From NCBI GenBank assembly GCA_026002935.1, contig BPGH01000001.1, positions 2,095,965-2,159,964 on the forward strand: a stretch of DNA of 64,000 nucleotides. The letters are read 5' to 3'. This DNA comes from Acidimicrobiia bacterium (GTDB taxonomy: Bacteria > Actinomycetota > Acidimicrobiia > IMCC26256 > PALSA-610). Both the position numbers and the translations under genes were made by a program. Below are positions 47,203 to 56,293 of this stretch, one piece after another (position 1 is the first letter of the stretch; each line of letters opens with the position of its first letter). The notes below the pieces were generated by a model. It ran no database searches. It had not been told where the DNA came from and saw only the letters and a list, made by a program, of their open reading frames with translations.

Positions 47203-47210
47203 CGCTGCCT

Positions 47211-48014
47211 CTGGGCATCCTCGACACGATCCTCGCCACCAAGCGCGACGAGGTGACCGTGCTGCGGCACCCGCGGACGCGTGACCTGCTGCGGGCGCGC
47301 GCCCTCGAGGCGCCGCCGACGCGTGACTTCGCGGGCGCGCTGCGCCGGCCGGACGGCCGGCTCGGGGTGATCGCGGAGCTGAAGCGCCGGTCGCCGTCGA
47401 AGGGTGATCTCGCCCCCGGCCTCGATCCCGTGCCGACCGCGAAGGCCTACGAGGCGGGCGGCGCGGCGGCGCTCTCGGTGCTGACCGACGCGCCCTACTT
47501 CGGCGGGTCCGTCGCCGACCTCGAATCGGCCCGCGCGGCGACCGCGATCCCGGTGCTGCGCAAGGACTTCACGATCGACGAGGTCCAGGTGTACGAGGCG
47601 CGCGCCATCGGCGCGGACGCGGTGCTGCTCATCGCAGCGGCGCTCCCCGACGACGCGCTGCTCGCGGACCTCCACGCGCTCGCTCGCGAGCTCGGACTGG
47701 GGGTGCTCGTCGAGGCGCACGACGGCCACGAGGTGGAGCGGGCGCTGCGGGCCGGCGCCCGCGTCGTGGGGGTGAACAGCCGCGACCTGTCGACGTTCGC
47801 CGAGGACCTCGGGGTCGCGGAGTCGGCCGCGCGCCTGATCCCGGCCGACGTCGTCGCCGTCGCGGAGAGCGCGATCCGCTCGGCCGACGACGCGGCGCGC
47901 ATGGCCGCGGCCGGGTTCGACGCGGTGCTGGTCGGGGAGGCGCTGGTGCGCGCCGGGGATCCCCGGGGGCTCGTGGCCGCGATGGCGGCCACCCCGGTGC
48001 GAGGGAGGGGCTGA
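47211..48014 (+). CDS. trpC: Indole-3-glycerol phosphate synthase, probable CTG start
   Basis: A 267-residue TIM-barrel enzyme closing the indole ring. Signature blocks are [91 protein letters not shown] and [11 protein letters not shown]. No ATG/GTG/TTG lies near the family N-terminus. A CTG at 47211 gives (M)[14 protein letters not shown], aligning with the usual start, and has TACAAT eight bases upstream. The alternatives GTG 47106 and 47127 would add 35 or 28 Pro/Gly/Arg-rich residues, and 47106 lies inside the GTGAG operator. It is first in trpC-trpB2-trpF-trpB-trpA. Confidence 0.93.
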   Translation: MGILDTILATKRDEVTVLRHPRTRDLLRARALEAPPTRDFAGALRRPDGRLGVIAELKRRSPSKGDLAPGLDPVPTAKAYEAGGAAALSVLTDAPYFGGSVADLESARAATAIPVLRKDFTIDEVQVYEARAIGADAVLLIAAALPDDALLADLHALARELGLGVLVEAHDGHEVERALRAGARVVGVNSRDLSTFAEDLGVAESAARLIPADVVAVAESAIRSADDAARMAAAGFDAVLVGEALVRAGDPRGLVAAMAATPVRGRG

Positions 48015-48016
48015 AG

Positions 48017-49273
48017 GTGCAGACGCGATTCCTGCTCGACCAGGCGGAGATCCCGAGCGCGTGGTACAACGCGCTCCCCGACCTGCCGGAGCCGCTGCAG
48101 CCGCCGCTGCACCCCGGCACGCGGGAGCCGGCGGGCCCCGACGACCTGGCGCCGCTGTTCCCCGGCGCGCTCATCGAGCAGGAGATGGCCACGGCGCCGT
48201 GGATCGACGTGCCGGGCGAGGTGCTCGACATCCTGCGGCTCTGGCGGCCGACCCCGCTCGTGCGGGCGCGGCGCCTGGAGGAGGCGCTCGGCACGCCGGC
48301 CCGCATCTACTACAAGGACGAGTCGGTCTCACCGGCGGGCTCGCACAAGCCGAACACCGCGGTCGCGCAGGCGTACTACAACGCCCGCGAGGGTGTGACG
48401 CGTCTGACGACCGAGACCGGCGCGGGCCAGTGGGGCTCGTCGCTCGCGTTCGCGTGCGCGCAGTACGGGCTCGAGTGCAAGGTCTACATGGTGCGCGCGT
48501 CGTTCGAGCAGAAGCCGTACCGGCGGGTGCTCATGGAGACCTGGGGCGCCGAGGTGGTGCCCTCGCCCGTCGACGACCCGTCCCACCCCGGCTCGCTCGG
48601 AAGCGCGATCAGCGACGCGGTACGCGACGCGGCGACACGCACCGACACGCACTACTCGCTGGGCTCGGTCCTCAACCACGTGCTGTTGCACCAGACGGTG
48701 ATCGGCCTCGAGGCGAAGGAGCAGCTGGCACGCGCCGGCGAGGTCCGGCCCGACGTCGTCGTCGGGTCGTGCGGCGGTGGTTCCAACCTCGGTGGCATCG
48801 CGCTGCCGTTCCTCACCGACCCCGCGGTCCGGCTGCTCGCCGTCGAGCCCGCGTCCTGCCCGACCCTCACGAAGGGCGCGTTCGAGTACGACTTCGGCGA
48901 CACCGCGGAGACGACCCCGCTGCTGCCGATGTACACGCTCGGCCACGACTTCGTGCCGCCGTCCATCCACGCGGGCGGGCTCCGCTACCACGGCGACGCG
49001 CCGATCATCTCCCTGCTCGTGAAGGCCGGGCGCATGGACGCCGTCGCCTACCCGCAGGGCAAGACGTTCGAGGCGGCCGTGCAGTTCGCGCGCTGCGAGG
49101 GGAAGGTCCCCGCCCCGGAGACCGGCCATGCGATCCGGGCCGTGATCGACGAGGCGCTCGCCGCGAAGGAGTCCGGCGAGGAGCGGGTCATCCTGTTCAA
49201 CTACTCGGGTCACGGCCTGCTGGACCTGGCCGCGTACGACGACTTCAACCACGGCCGGCTGGTCGACGCCTGA
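48017..49273 (+). CDS. trpB: Tryptophan synthase beta chain, TrpB2 type
   Basis: A 418-residue PLP enzyme of the TrpB2 subgroup, which condenses serine with indole but lacks several contacts to TrpA. It differs from TrpB1 in the long N-terminal region ([22 protein letters not shown]) and the motif [17 protein letters not shown] with PLP Lys111; [17 protein letters not shown] binds the PLP phosphate, and [16 protein letters not shown] is TrpB2-specific. GTG 48017 follows trpC by two bases with GGAGGGG in the trpC end. Having it beside trpB1 in the same operon is uncommon; it may salvage free indole or use an alternative donor. Confidence 0.92.
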   Translation: MQTRFLLDQAEIPSAWYNALPDLPEPLQPPLHPGTREPAGPDDLAPLFPGALIEQEMATAPWIDVPGEVLDILRLWRPTPLVRARRLEEALGTPARIYYKDESVSPAGSHKPNTAVAQAYYNAREGVTRLTTETGAGQWGSSLAFACAQYGLECKVYMVRASFEQKPYRRVLMETWGAEVVPSPVDDPSHPGSLGSAISDAVRDAATRTDTHYSLGSVLNHVLLHQTVIGLEAKEQLARAGEVRPDVVVGSCGGGSNLGGIALPFLTDPAVRLLAVEPASCPTLTKGAFEYDFGDTAETTPLLPMYTLGHDFVPPSIHAGGLRYHGDAPIISLLVKAGRMDAVAYPQGKTFEAAVQFARCEGKVPAPETGHAIRAVIDEALAAKESGEERVILFNYSGHGLLDLAAYDDFNHGRLVDA

Positions 49274-49306
49274 GCGGCGGCCGGGGACGGGACGGGGGCG
49301 CGGCCC

Positions 49307-50014
49307 ATGTTCGTGAAGATCTGCGGGATCACGAACGAGGAGGACGCACTCCTCGCGACCGCGCTCGGTGCCGACGCCGTCGGGTTCGTCCTCGCGCCGA
49401 GCCGGCGCCAGGTCCGGCCGGACGAGGTCTGCTCGATCGTGCGCCGCCTGCCCCACGAGGTGCTGACGGTCGGCGTGTTCCGCAACGAGCGGCCCGAGCG
49501 GGTCGTCGAGCTCGCGAGCCGGATCGGGTTGCACGCGGTGCAGCTCCACGGCGAGGAGCCGGTCTCGGAGGTCCGCTGGATCCGCGAGCGGGTGCGGTTC
49601 GTGATCCGGGCCTACGCTGCGGGCGACCCGGCCCTCGCGTCGGCCGGCGCGTCACCGGCCGACGTCGTGCTCGTCGACTCGCCCGACCCCGGCTCCGGGA
49701 AGGTCTTCGACTGGCGGCTCGCGGAGGGCGTGCCGGGCGGGGTGCGGCTCCTGCTCGCGGGCGGGTTGACACCCGACAACGTCGAGGAGGCGATCCGGCG
49801 CGTCCGGCCGTGGGGCGTCGACGTCGCGAGCGGCGTCGAGGCCGCGCCGGGCCGCAAGGACCCGCGCAAGCTGCGCCGCTTCGTCGAGGCCGCACGCGGC
49901 GCCGCCGAGGCCGAGCGCGCCGACCTCGACCTGCGCCTCGCCGCTGGCGACGACGACCGCGACGGGGCCTCGGCCGGCGCGCGCCGCCCGTTCGACTGGC
50001 AGGTCGACGACTGA
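49307..50014 (+). CDS. trpF: Phosphoribosylanthranilate isomerase
   Basis: A 235-residue TIM barrel that isomerises PRA to CdRP. It has the catalytic Cys in FVKICGITNEEDAL, GFVLAPSRRQV, VQLHGEEP, the catalytic Asp in VVLVDSPDPGSGKVFDW, and LAGGLTPDNVEEAI and DVASGVEAAPGRKD. The last 30 residues (LRLAAGDDDRDGASAGARR) are a polar extension beyond the usual length, probably disordered. It sits between the two trpB genes. Confidence 0.95.
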   Translation: MFVKICGITNEEDALLATALGADAVGFVLAPSRRQVRPDEVCSIVRRLPHEVLTVGVFRNERPERVVELASRIGLHAVQLHGEEPVSEVRWIRERVRFVIRAYAAGDPALASAGASPADVVLVDSPDPGSGKVFDWRLAEGVPGGVRLLLAGGLTPDNVEEAIRRVRPWGVDVASGVEAAPGRKDPRKLRRFVEAARGAAEAERADLDLRLAAGDDDRDGASAGARRPFDWQVDD

Positions 50015-50067
50015 CACCGCGCGCGCCGGCGCGTTCTCCCGCCGGCGGGGTGCGCGTCCGGCTCCCG

Positions 50068-50073
50068 TAGGAT
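50068..50073 (+). promoter_or_regulatory. -10 box before trpB (internal, leaderless)
   Basis: TAGGAT, six bases before ATG 50080, in the 65-base gap after trpF. It suggests trpB-trpA can be transcribed separately from trpC-B2-F. Confidence 0.5.
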
Positions 50074-50079
50074 CGGCGG

Positions 50080-51309
50080 ATGCAGCCCACACGGGGTGCT
50101 CCGGTCCGGCTCGGCCCGCCCGGCCCGGAGCCGCAGGACCTGGGACGCTTCGGGGACTTCGGCGGGCGCTACGCCCCCGAGACGCTCGTCGCGGCGCTGG
50201 AGGCGCTCGAGCGCGAGTTCCGCGCCGCCTGGCACGACCCGGCGTTCCGCGACGAGTACGGCGAGCTGCTCGCGACGTACGCGGGCCGGCCGACCCCGCT
50301 CACGCCGTGCCACCGGCTGTCGGAGCGGCTCGGGGTGCAGGTGTCGCTCAAGCGCGAGGACCTCACCCACACGGGCTCGCACAAGATCAACAACGTGCTC
50401 GGCCAGGCGCTCCTCGCCCGCCGGATGGGCAAGCGCCGGCTGATCGCCGAGACCGGCGCCGGGCAGCACGGCGTCGCGACGGCGACCGCCGCGGCCCTGT
50501 TCGGCCTCGACTGCACGGTGTTCATGGGGGCGGTCGACGTCGAGCGGCAGGCGTTGAACGTGTGGCGGATGCGGCTGCTGGGCGCCGAGGTGGTGCCGGT
50601 GAGCTCCGGCAGCGCCACGCTCAAGGACGCGGTCAACGACGCGATGCGCGAGTGGGTCGCGACGGTCACCGACACGCACTACTGCCTCGGCTCCGCGATG
50701 GGGCCGCACCCCTTCCCGTGGATGGTGCGCGAGCTCCAGCGCGTGGTCGGTGACGAGGCGAGGGAGCAGTTCCGGGCGCTGCACGGCGCGGACCCCGACG
50801 TCGTGGTCGCCTGCGTCGGCGGCGGCTCCAACGCCATCGGCACGTTCAGCGCCTTCGTCGACACGCGGGCCCGGCTCGTGGGGGTCGAGGCCGGGGGCCT
50901 CGGGCTCGAGTCGGGCCGCCACGGAGCGGCGGTCAACCGGGGCGTGCCCGGCGTCGTGCACGGGATGCGCTCGCTGTTCCTGCAGGACGAGCACGGGCAG
51001 GTGCTCGAGGCGACGTCGATCAGTGCCGGCCTGGACTACCCGGGCGTCGGCCCGGAGCACGCGATGCTCGCGGCGCGGGGCCGGGCCGAGTACCACGCGG
51101 CCACCGACGAGGAGGCCCTGTCCGGCTTCCGGCTCCTCGCGCGCACCGAGGGCATCGTGCCCGCGCTCGAGCCGGCGCACGCGATCGGCTGGCTCGAGCG
51201 CGAGGCGGGCCGGGCGGTCCCCGCGGGCAGCCACGTGCTCGTCACGCTCTCCGGCCGGGGCGACAAGGACGCGGCGCAGGTCGCGGAGCGGTCGGGCGAC
51301 CTGGCGTGA
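50080..51309 (+). CDS. trpB: Tryptophan synthase beta chain, TrpB1 type
   Basis: A 409-residue PLP enzyme joining indole, channelled from TrpA, with serine. [14 protein letters not shown] lies near the N-terminus; [20 protein letters not shown] contains PLP Lys102; [26 protein letters not shown] and [13 protein letters not shown] are the TrpB1 signatures. An N-terminal extension of about 25 residues precedes the fold. The stop overlaps trpA (GTGA), as expected for subunits of one complex. Confidence 0.96.
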   Translation: MQPTRGAPVRLGPPGPEPQDLGRFGDFGGRYAPETLVAALEALEREFRAAWHDPAFRDEYGELLATYAGRPTPLTPCHRLSERLGVQVSLKREDLTHTGSHKINNVLGQALLARRMGKRRLIAETGAGQHGVATATAAALFGLDCTVFMGAVDVERQALNVWRMRLLGAEVVPVSSGSATLKDAVNDAMREWVATVTDTHYCLGSAMGPHPFPWMVRELQRVVGDEAREQFRALHGADPDVVVACVGGGSNAIGTFSAFVDTRARLVGVEAGGLGLESGRHGAAVNRGVPGVVHGMRSLFLQDEHGQVLEATSISAGLDYPGVGPEHAMLAARGRAEYHAATDEEALSGFRLLARTEGIVPALEPAHAIGWLEREAGRAVPAGSHVLVTLSGRGDKDAAQVAERSGDLA

Positions 51310-52091
51310 GGCTCGAGGCCCACCTGCGGGCGCGCCGTGACGCCGGCGCGAAGCTCCTCGTCCCGTACGTGACGGGCGGCCTCGGCGCGCAGTGGTGCGA
51401 CGTCGTGCGGGCCGTCGTCGACGGCGGGGCCGACGCGGTCGAGATCGGCATCCCGTTCTCGGACCCGGTGATGGACGGCCGCACGATCCAGGAGGCGTCG
51501 CAGCGGGCGCTCGACCTCGGGGCGACGCCGGTGAGCGTGCTCGACGGCGTCGCCGGGCTCGACGTCGGGGTCCCGCTCGTCGTGATGACCTATTACAACC
51601 TGATCGCCCACATGGGCCACGCCCGGGCGGCCGCCGCGCTCGCCGGCGCCGGGGTGGACGGCGCGATCCTCCCGGACCTGCCGTTCGACGAGATCGACCG
51701 GGGCGACGACCCGTGGGGTGCCGCGGCCGCCGCCCACGGCGTCGAGACGGTGCTGCTCGCCGCCCCGACGACCGGTGACGAGCGGCTCGCGGCGCTGTGC
51801 GCGCGGTCGCAGGGGTTCGTGTACGGCGTCTCGCTGCTCGGTGTGACCGGCGAGCGCGAGGCGCTCGCCGCCCACGCGCTGGAGATGGGCCGCCGCTGCA
51901 AGGCCGTCACCGACCGGCCGGTGCTGCTGGGCGTGGGGATCTCCACGCCCGCGCAGGCCGCCGAGGCGGCCGCCGGCGCCGACGGGGTGATCGTCGGCAG
52001 CGCCCTCGTCCGGCGGCTGCTCGAGGGCGGGGGGCCGGAGGAGGCCCGGGCGTTCGTCGCGTCGCTGCGGGCCGCACTCGACGCCGCCTGA
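51306..52091 (+). CDS. trpA: Tryptophan synthase alpha chain
   Basis: A 261-residue TIM barrel splitting indole-glycerol phosphate. The catalytic Glu and Asp are in [18 protein letters not shown], followed by [11 protein letters not shown], the DLPFDEIDR segment, [11 protein letters not shown] and [13 protein letters not shown]; the phosphate loop is [15 protein letters not shown] 51306 overlaps trpB by four bases. Last gene of the trp operon in this window. Confidence 0.96.
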   Translation: MRLEAHLRARRDAGAKLLVPYVTGGLGAQWCDVVRAVVDGGADAVEIGIPFSDPVMDGRTIQEASQRALDLGATPVSVLDGVAGLDVGVPLVVMTYYNLIAHMGHARAAAALAGAGVDGAILPDLPFDEIDRGDDPWGAAAAAHGVETVLLAAPTTGDERLAALCARSQGFVYGVSLLGVTGEREALAAHALEMGRRCKAVTDRPVLLGVGISTPAQAAEAAAGADGVIVGSALVRRLLEGGGPEEARAFVASLRAALDAA

Positions 52092-52182
52092 GCCCCCGCT
52101 GCCCGGGGCCGGTCCGCGGACGCGAGGTCGCACGGGCCCGGCCCCCGGCGCGGCCGCCGGCCCGCGGGTGTGACTTCCGCCC

Positions 52183-52210
52183 TACAGCGGCCGACGGGCC
52201 CGGCCGATAC
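52183..52210 (+). promoter_or_regulatory. Possible flagellar sigma (FliA/sigma-28 type) promoter of motAB
   Basis: GCCGATAC at 52203-52210 matches seven of eight bases of the sigma-28 -10 consensus GCCGATAA. A weaker TACAGCGG at 52183-52190 stands 12 bases upstream at the -35 place (four of eight). motA begins 48 bases downstream. Confidence 0.4.
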
Positions 52211-52257
52211 GTCGGGAGCGCCGCCGCCCGGCGCATCCGGGGACCCAGGGAGGGGTG

Positions 52258-53046
52258 ATGGAGAAGGGCACGATGGTCGGCCTCGCGATGGCCGTCGTCG
52301 GCGTGTTCGTCGGCGCCATCATGAAGGGCGCCGACCCGGTCATGCTCTTCGTCAACATCCCGGCGATCCTCATCGTGTGGATCGGCTCGATCGGCGCGGT
52401 GATGATCAGCCACCCGTTCGCCGAGACCGCGAACATCGGCAAGGTGTTCCAGAAGGTCATGAAGGGGAACGAGGAGCACTCGGCCACCGAGACGATCGAG
52501 CAGATCGTCACCCTCACGAACCGGGCGCGCGCCGAGGGCCTGCTCGCGCTCGAGGAGGAGGCGAAGAAGATCGAGGACCCGTTCTTCCGCAAGGGCATCG
52601 AGCTCGCGGTGGACGGGACCGACCCGGAGGCGCTGAAGAAGACGCTCAACGCCGAGATCGTCGCGATGCGGGAGCGCCACAAGGCCGGCCAGCAGTGGTT
52701 CACCAACGCCGGCGTGTTCGCGCCGACCTTCGGGATCATCGGCGCGGTGTTCGGCCTCATGGCGACGATGGCGCACCTGGACGATCCCGCGGCGATCGGT
52801 CACGGCATCGCGGCCGCGTTCGTCGCGACGTTCTGGGGCGTGTTCCTCGCGAACGGCATCTACCTCCCGGCGGCGAACAAGCTGAAGCGCCTCTCGCAGG
52901 AGGAGGTCGCGCACCGCCAGCTCGTCGTGGAGGGCGTGATGGCGATGCAGGCCGGGGTGAGCCCGCGGGTCGTCGAGGAGCTGCTGATGTCGCACGTGCC
53001 GCCGTCGGAGCGCGAGAGCTCGCGCGCCGAGGCGGAAGCGGCCTGA
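52258..53046 (+). CDS. motA: Flagellar motor stator protein MotA
   Basis: A 262-residue inner-membrane protein forming the proton/ion channel of the flagellar stator. Helices lie at about 5-22 (TMVGLAMAVVGVFVGAIM), 30-50 (VMLFVNIPAILIVWIGSIGA), 163-183 (FAPTFGIIGAVFGLMATMA) and 198-218 (FVATFWGVFLANGIYLP). The cytoplasmic loop has NRARAEGLLALEEEAKKI, and RKGIELAVDG with the charged residues that touch FliG. PTFGIIGAVFGL is the MotA/TolQ core. ATG 52258 follows GGGAGGGG. motB follows by 16 bases. No other flagellar genes are in the window. Confidence 0.95.
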   Translation: MEKGTMVGLAMAVVGVFVGAIMKGADPVMLFVNIPAILIVWIGSIGAVMISHPFAETANIGKVFQKVMKGNEEHSATETIEQIVTLTNRARAEGLLALEEEAKKIEDPFFRKGIELAVDGTDPEALKKTLNAEIVAMRERHKAGQQWFTNAGVFAPTFGIIGAVFGLMATMAHLDDPAAIGHGIAAAFVATFWGVFLANGIYLPAANKLKRLSQEEVAHRQLVVEGVMAMQAGVSPRVVEELLMSHVPPSERESSRAEAEAA

Positions 53047-53062
53047 GCCGGGGGGAGCGGTC

Positions 53063-54022
53063 ATGTCGCACGGAGGCGACGACGGGATCCCCGAGGAGCA
53101 CGAGGAGCACGTCAACCACGAGGCGTGGGTCATCCCCTACGCCGACCTGCTCACGCTGCTCATGGCGATGTTCATCGCCCTGTTCGCCATGTCGACGGTC
53201 GACCTCGACAAGTTCAAGGAGCTGTCGATCGGCTTCGCGGAGGCGCTCGGCGGCGGGGAACTGTCGACCGGCGTGTTCGACCCGACCGACGGCGGCGCGG
53301 GCCCCTTCGACGGCACCGGCTCGGGCCTGACCGAGCGGGTCGGCGGCGAGGTCGGGCCGGACCGCCAGCCGGAGAGCAACAGCGTGCTCTCGCGCCTGCT
53401 CGAGCAGTACCAGACCGACCAGGTCCGTCAGTCCGAGCGGGAGTCGTTCACGGAGGTCGCGCAGCGCATCGAGGAGGCGGCCGCGCAAGGGGGTTTCGTC
53501 GGCGACCTCGACGTGCGGATCGAGGAGCGGGGCCTGGTCGTCACCGTCGTCACCGACCAGGTGCTGTTCGACAGCGGGTCGGCGGACCTGCGGCCGGAGG
53601 CCGACGGGCTGCTGGTGGCGATCGCGGAGGCGCTCGCGCCGCTGAGCAACCCGGTCATCGTCGAGGGGCACACGGACCCCGACCCGATCTCGCTCGCCAC
53701 GAGCCGCTTCCGCTCCAACCGCGAGCTCTCGGGCGCACGCGCGGCCGCGGTCACGGACTTCTTCGAGCGGCACGGCGTCGCGCCGGCGCGGCTGCGGGCC
53801 GAGGGCTACGCCGACACCCAACCGATCGCCGACAACTCCACCGCGCAGGGAAAGGCGCGCAACCGCCGGGTCGAGATCGTGGTGCAGTCGAACCTCGTCG
53901 AGCGGACGCTGGACGAGGCGGGGCTGGGGAGCCGACCGGCGGGGACCGGCGGCACGGCGAGGCCGGGCGAGGTGCGCGTCGACGGCGGCATCGAGCTCCC
54001 CGGTCCCGACCTCGGCGGCTGA
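53063..54022 (+). CDS. motB: Flagellar motor protein MotB
   Basis: A 319-residue partner of MotA. A single N-terminal helix contains the ion-carrying Asp28 in [21 protein letters not shown] plug/linker segment follows. The OmpA-like peptidoglycan-binding domain (about 155-275) has [39 protein letters not shown] and NRRVEIVV. The C-terminal 45 residues are a polar Gly/Pro tail. Start ATG with GGGGGGAG upstream. Confidence 0.95.
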   Translation: MSHGGDDGIPEEHEEHVNHEAWVIPYADLLTLLMAMFIALFAMSTVDLDKFKELSIGFAEALGGGELSTGVFDPTDGGAGPFDGTGSGLTERVGGEVGPDRQPESNSVLSRLLEQYQTDQVRQSERESFTEVAQRIEEAAAQGGFVGDLDVRIEERGLVVTVVTDQVLFDSGSADLRPEADGLLVAIAEALAPLSNPVIVEGHTDPDPISLATSRFRSNRELSGARAAAVTDFFERHGVAPARLRAEGYADTQPIADNSTAQGKARNRRVEIVVQSNLVERTLDEAGLGSRPAGTGGTARPGEVRVDGGIELPGPDLGG

Positions 54023-54052
54023 CCCCCGAGGCCCCGGGCGCCGCGCGACCCA

Positions 54053-54180
54053 CCCGTGGTCGCGGCTACCGCGGCGGGCCGCGCTCGGGGTGACCACGGG
54101 CCGAGGCGCGCGCCGCGCGGCCCGCCCGTGGTCACCGTCACCGCGGCGGGCCGCGGTCGGGGTGACCACGGGCCGAGGCG
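54053..54180. repeat. Two tandem copies (72-bp period) of a palindromic element
   Basis: Copies of about 56 bases begin at 54053 and 54125, separated by 16 bases. Each can fold: in copy 2, CCCGTGGTCAC (54125-54135) pairs perfectly with GTGACCACGGG (54162-54172); in copy 1 nine base pairs form between 54053-54061 and 54092-54100. No T tract follows, so it is either an unusual double terminator for motAB or a REP-like repeat. The rest of the 193-base gap holds only the icd promoter. Confidence 0.65.
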
Positions 54181-54202
54181 GGGGTGCGCGGCGCGCGCCG
54201 GG

Positions 54203-54208
54203 TAGCGT
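54203..54208 (+). promoter_or_regulatory. -10 box of icd (leaderless)
   Basis: TAGCGT, seven bases before ATG 54216; no Shine-Dalgarno. Confidence 0.5.
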
Positions 54209-54215
54209 CGGAGCC

Positions 54216-55412
54216 ATGGCCGAGAAGATCACGATGCAGCCCGACGGCACCCTCCACGTCCCCGACGAGCCGATCATCCCCTACGTCGAGGGCGACGGCA
54301 CCGGCGTCGACATCTGGCCCGCCGCGCAGCTCGTGATGGACGCCGCCGCCGCCCGGCACGGCAAGAAGATCGCCTGGAAGGAGGTGCTCGCGGGCGAGAA
54401 GGCCTTCAACACCACCGGCTCGTGGCTCCCGGACGAGACCGTCGAGGCGTTCCGCGAGCACCTGATCGGCATCAAGGGCCCGCTCACCACCCCCGTCGGC
54501 GGCGGCATCCGGTCGCTGAACGTCGCGCTGCGCCAGGTGCTCGACCTCTACGTCTGCCTGCGGCCGGTCCGGTGGTTCCCGGGCGTGCCGTCCCCCGTGA
54601 AGCACCCCGAGCTCGTCGACATGGTGATCTTCCGGGAGAACACCGAGGACATCTACGCGGGCCTCGAGGTCGAGGCGGGCACGCCCGAGGCGAAGCGGCT
54701 CATCGCGCTCCTGAAGGAGCACATGGGCTGGGACATCCGGGAGGACTCGGGTATCGGCATCAAGCCGGTCTCGGAGACCGGTTCGAAGCGGCTGATCCGC
54801 GCCGCGATCAAGTACGCGGTCGCCAACGGCCGCAAGTCGGTGACGCTCGTGCACAAGGGCAACATCCAGAAGTTCACCGAGGGCGCGTTCCGCAACTGGG
54901 GCTACGAGCTGACGCGCGAGGAGTTCTCCGACGTCGCGGTCGGGTGGGACGACTGCGGCGGAGAGCCCGGCGACAAGATCCTCGTCAAGGACAACATCGC
55001 GGACATCACGCTGCAGCAGGTGCTCACCCGCCCCGACGACTTCGACGTCATCGCCACCACCAACCTCAACGGCGACTACCTCTCGGACGCACTCGCCGCA
55101 CAGGTCGGCGGCATCGGCATCGCGCCGGGTGGCAACATCAACTACGTCACGGGGCACGGGATCTTCGAGGCGACGCACGGCACCGCGCCGAAGTACGCCG
55201 GCCAGGACAAGGTGAACCCGTCGTCGGTGCTGCTGTCGGGCGTGATGATGTTCGAGCACCTCGGCTGGCGAGAAGCCGCGGCCGACATCGTGAAGGCGCT
55301 CGAGGCGACGATCGCCGAGAAGATCGTCACCTACGACTTCGCCCGCCTCATGGAGGGCGCGACCGAGGTCAGGACGAGCGAGTTCGCCCAGGCGATCGTC
55401 GACCGCCTGTAA
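54216..55412 (+). CDS. icd: Isocitrate dehydrogenase, NADP-dependent dimeric type
   Basis: A 398-residue TCA-cycle enzyme, isocitrate to 2-oxoglutarate. Substrate site [19 protein letters not shown] (phosphorylatable-Ser position and Arg residues), [10 protein letters not shown], the Lys/Tyr region [15 protein letters not shown], metal-binding [12 protein letters not shown] and [10 protein letters not shown], and coenzyme loop [13 protein letters not shown]; this loop sequence with downstream Lys/Tyr fits NADP use as in E. coli Icd. The length is close to the E. coli enzyme. Confidence 0.95.
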   Translation: MAEKITMQPDGTLHVPDEPIIPYVEGDGTGVDIWPAAQLVMDAAAARHGKKIAWKEVLAGEKAFNTTGSWLPDETVEAFREHLIGIKGPLTTPVGGGIRSLNVALRQVLDLYVCLRPVRWFPGVPSPVKHPELVDMVIFRENTEDIYAGLEVEAGTPEAKRLIALLKEHMGWDIREDSGIGIKPVSETGSKRLIRAAIKYAVANGRKSVTLVHKGNIQKFTEGAFRNWGYELTREEFSDVAVGWDDCGGEPGDKILVKDNIADITLQQVLTRPDDFDVIATTNLNGDYLSDALAAQVGGIGIAPGGNINYVTGHGIFEATHGTAPKYAGQDKVNPSSVLLSGVMMFEHLGWREAAADIVKALEATIAEKIVTYDFARLMEGATEVRTSEFAQAIVDRL

Positions 55413-55450
55413 GGGCAGCGGCGGGCCCGACCCGCCGGTGCCGGGACGGG

Positions 55451-56293
55451 CTAGAGCGACCGGACCAGGATCGCCAGCGACTCGCGGAAGTCGGGGAGGA
55501 GCTCGACGCCGGCCTCGATCAGGCGCTGGTTGCGCAGCACCGAGTTGGCGGGCCGGGGTGCCGGACGCGGCGGTTGCAGCTCCTCGGTGGTGATCGGCAG
55601 CACCCGCGCGGGATCGTCGCCGTTGGCGCGCAGCACCTCCTGCGCGAACTCGTACCAGGACACGGCGCCCTGGTTGGTCACGTGCCACACGCCCGCCGGC
55701 CGTTCCTCGACGAACCACCAGAGCATGCGGGCGAGGTCGGCCGCGATCGTCGGGTGGCCGCGCTGGTCGGAGACGAACGACAGCTTCTCGTGCTCGCCCG
55801 CGAGCCGCAGGATGGTCTTCACCATGTTCGCCCCGTAACGGCCGCAGATCCACGACGCGCGCACGATCGCCGCGCGTTCGGGATCGAGCGCCTGCTCGCC
55901 GGCGAGCTTCGAGCGCCCGTAGACCGAGAGCGGGTTCGGCGTGTCGGTCTCGACGTACGGGTCCGGCTTGCGGCCGTCGAACACGTAGTCGGTCGAGATG
56001 TGAACCAGGTAGGCACCCACCTCGTCGGCGGCGCGTGCGAGATGTCGGACGGCGTCCGCGTTGACCGCGAAGGCGACGTCCGGCTCGGTCTCGCAGCGGT
56101 CGACCGCGGCGAACGCCGCGCAGTTGACGATCGCACCCGGCGCGACGGCTCGCACCGCCTCCCGCACCGCCGCCGCGTCCGTGACGTCGAGCGCCGCGTG
56201 GTCGAGCCCGACGACCTCGTGCGCGCCGGCCGCCGCGGCCTCGACGACCTCCCGGCCGACCTGGCCGGCGGCGCCGGTGACGAGGACCTTCAT
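55451..56293 (-). CDS. rfbD: dTDP-4-dehydrorhamnose reductase
   Basis: A 280-residue extended SDR that reduces dTDP-4-keto-L-rhamnose to dTDP-L-rhamnose with NADPH. N-terminal TGAAGQVG binds the coenzyme; NCAAFAAVDRCE, STDYVFDG, YGRSKLAGE (catalytic Tyr/Lys) and RASWICGRYGANMVKTI are RmlD signatures. ATG 56293 overlaps the rfbB stop (ATGA). Last gene of rfbA-C-B-D. Confidence 0.94.
   Translation of the reverse strand: MKVLVTGAAGQVGREVVEAAAAGAHEVVGLDHAALDVTDAAAVREAVRAVAPGAIVNCAAFAAVDRCETEPDVAFAVNADAVRHLARAADEVGAYLVHISTDYVFDGRKPDPYVETDTPNPLSVYGRSKLAGEQALDPERAAIVRASWICGRYGANMVKTILRLAGEHEKLSFVSDQRGHPTIAADLARMLWWFVEERPAGVWHVTNQGAVSWYEFAQEVLRANGDDPARVLPITTEELQPPRPAPRPANSVLRNQRLIEAGVELLPDFRESLAILVRSL

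Noticed and set aside
47106..47210. GTG 47106 or 47127 as the trpC start
   Set aside because: It gives a 28-35 residue Pro/Gly/Arg-rich extension unlike the family, has no promoter or ribosome site, and 47106 falls within the GTGAG operator. The PVRLGPPGP similarity to TrpB keeps it from being fully excluded.
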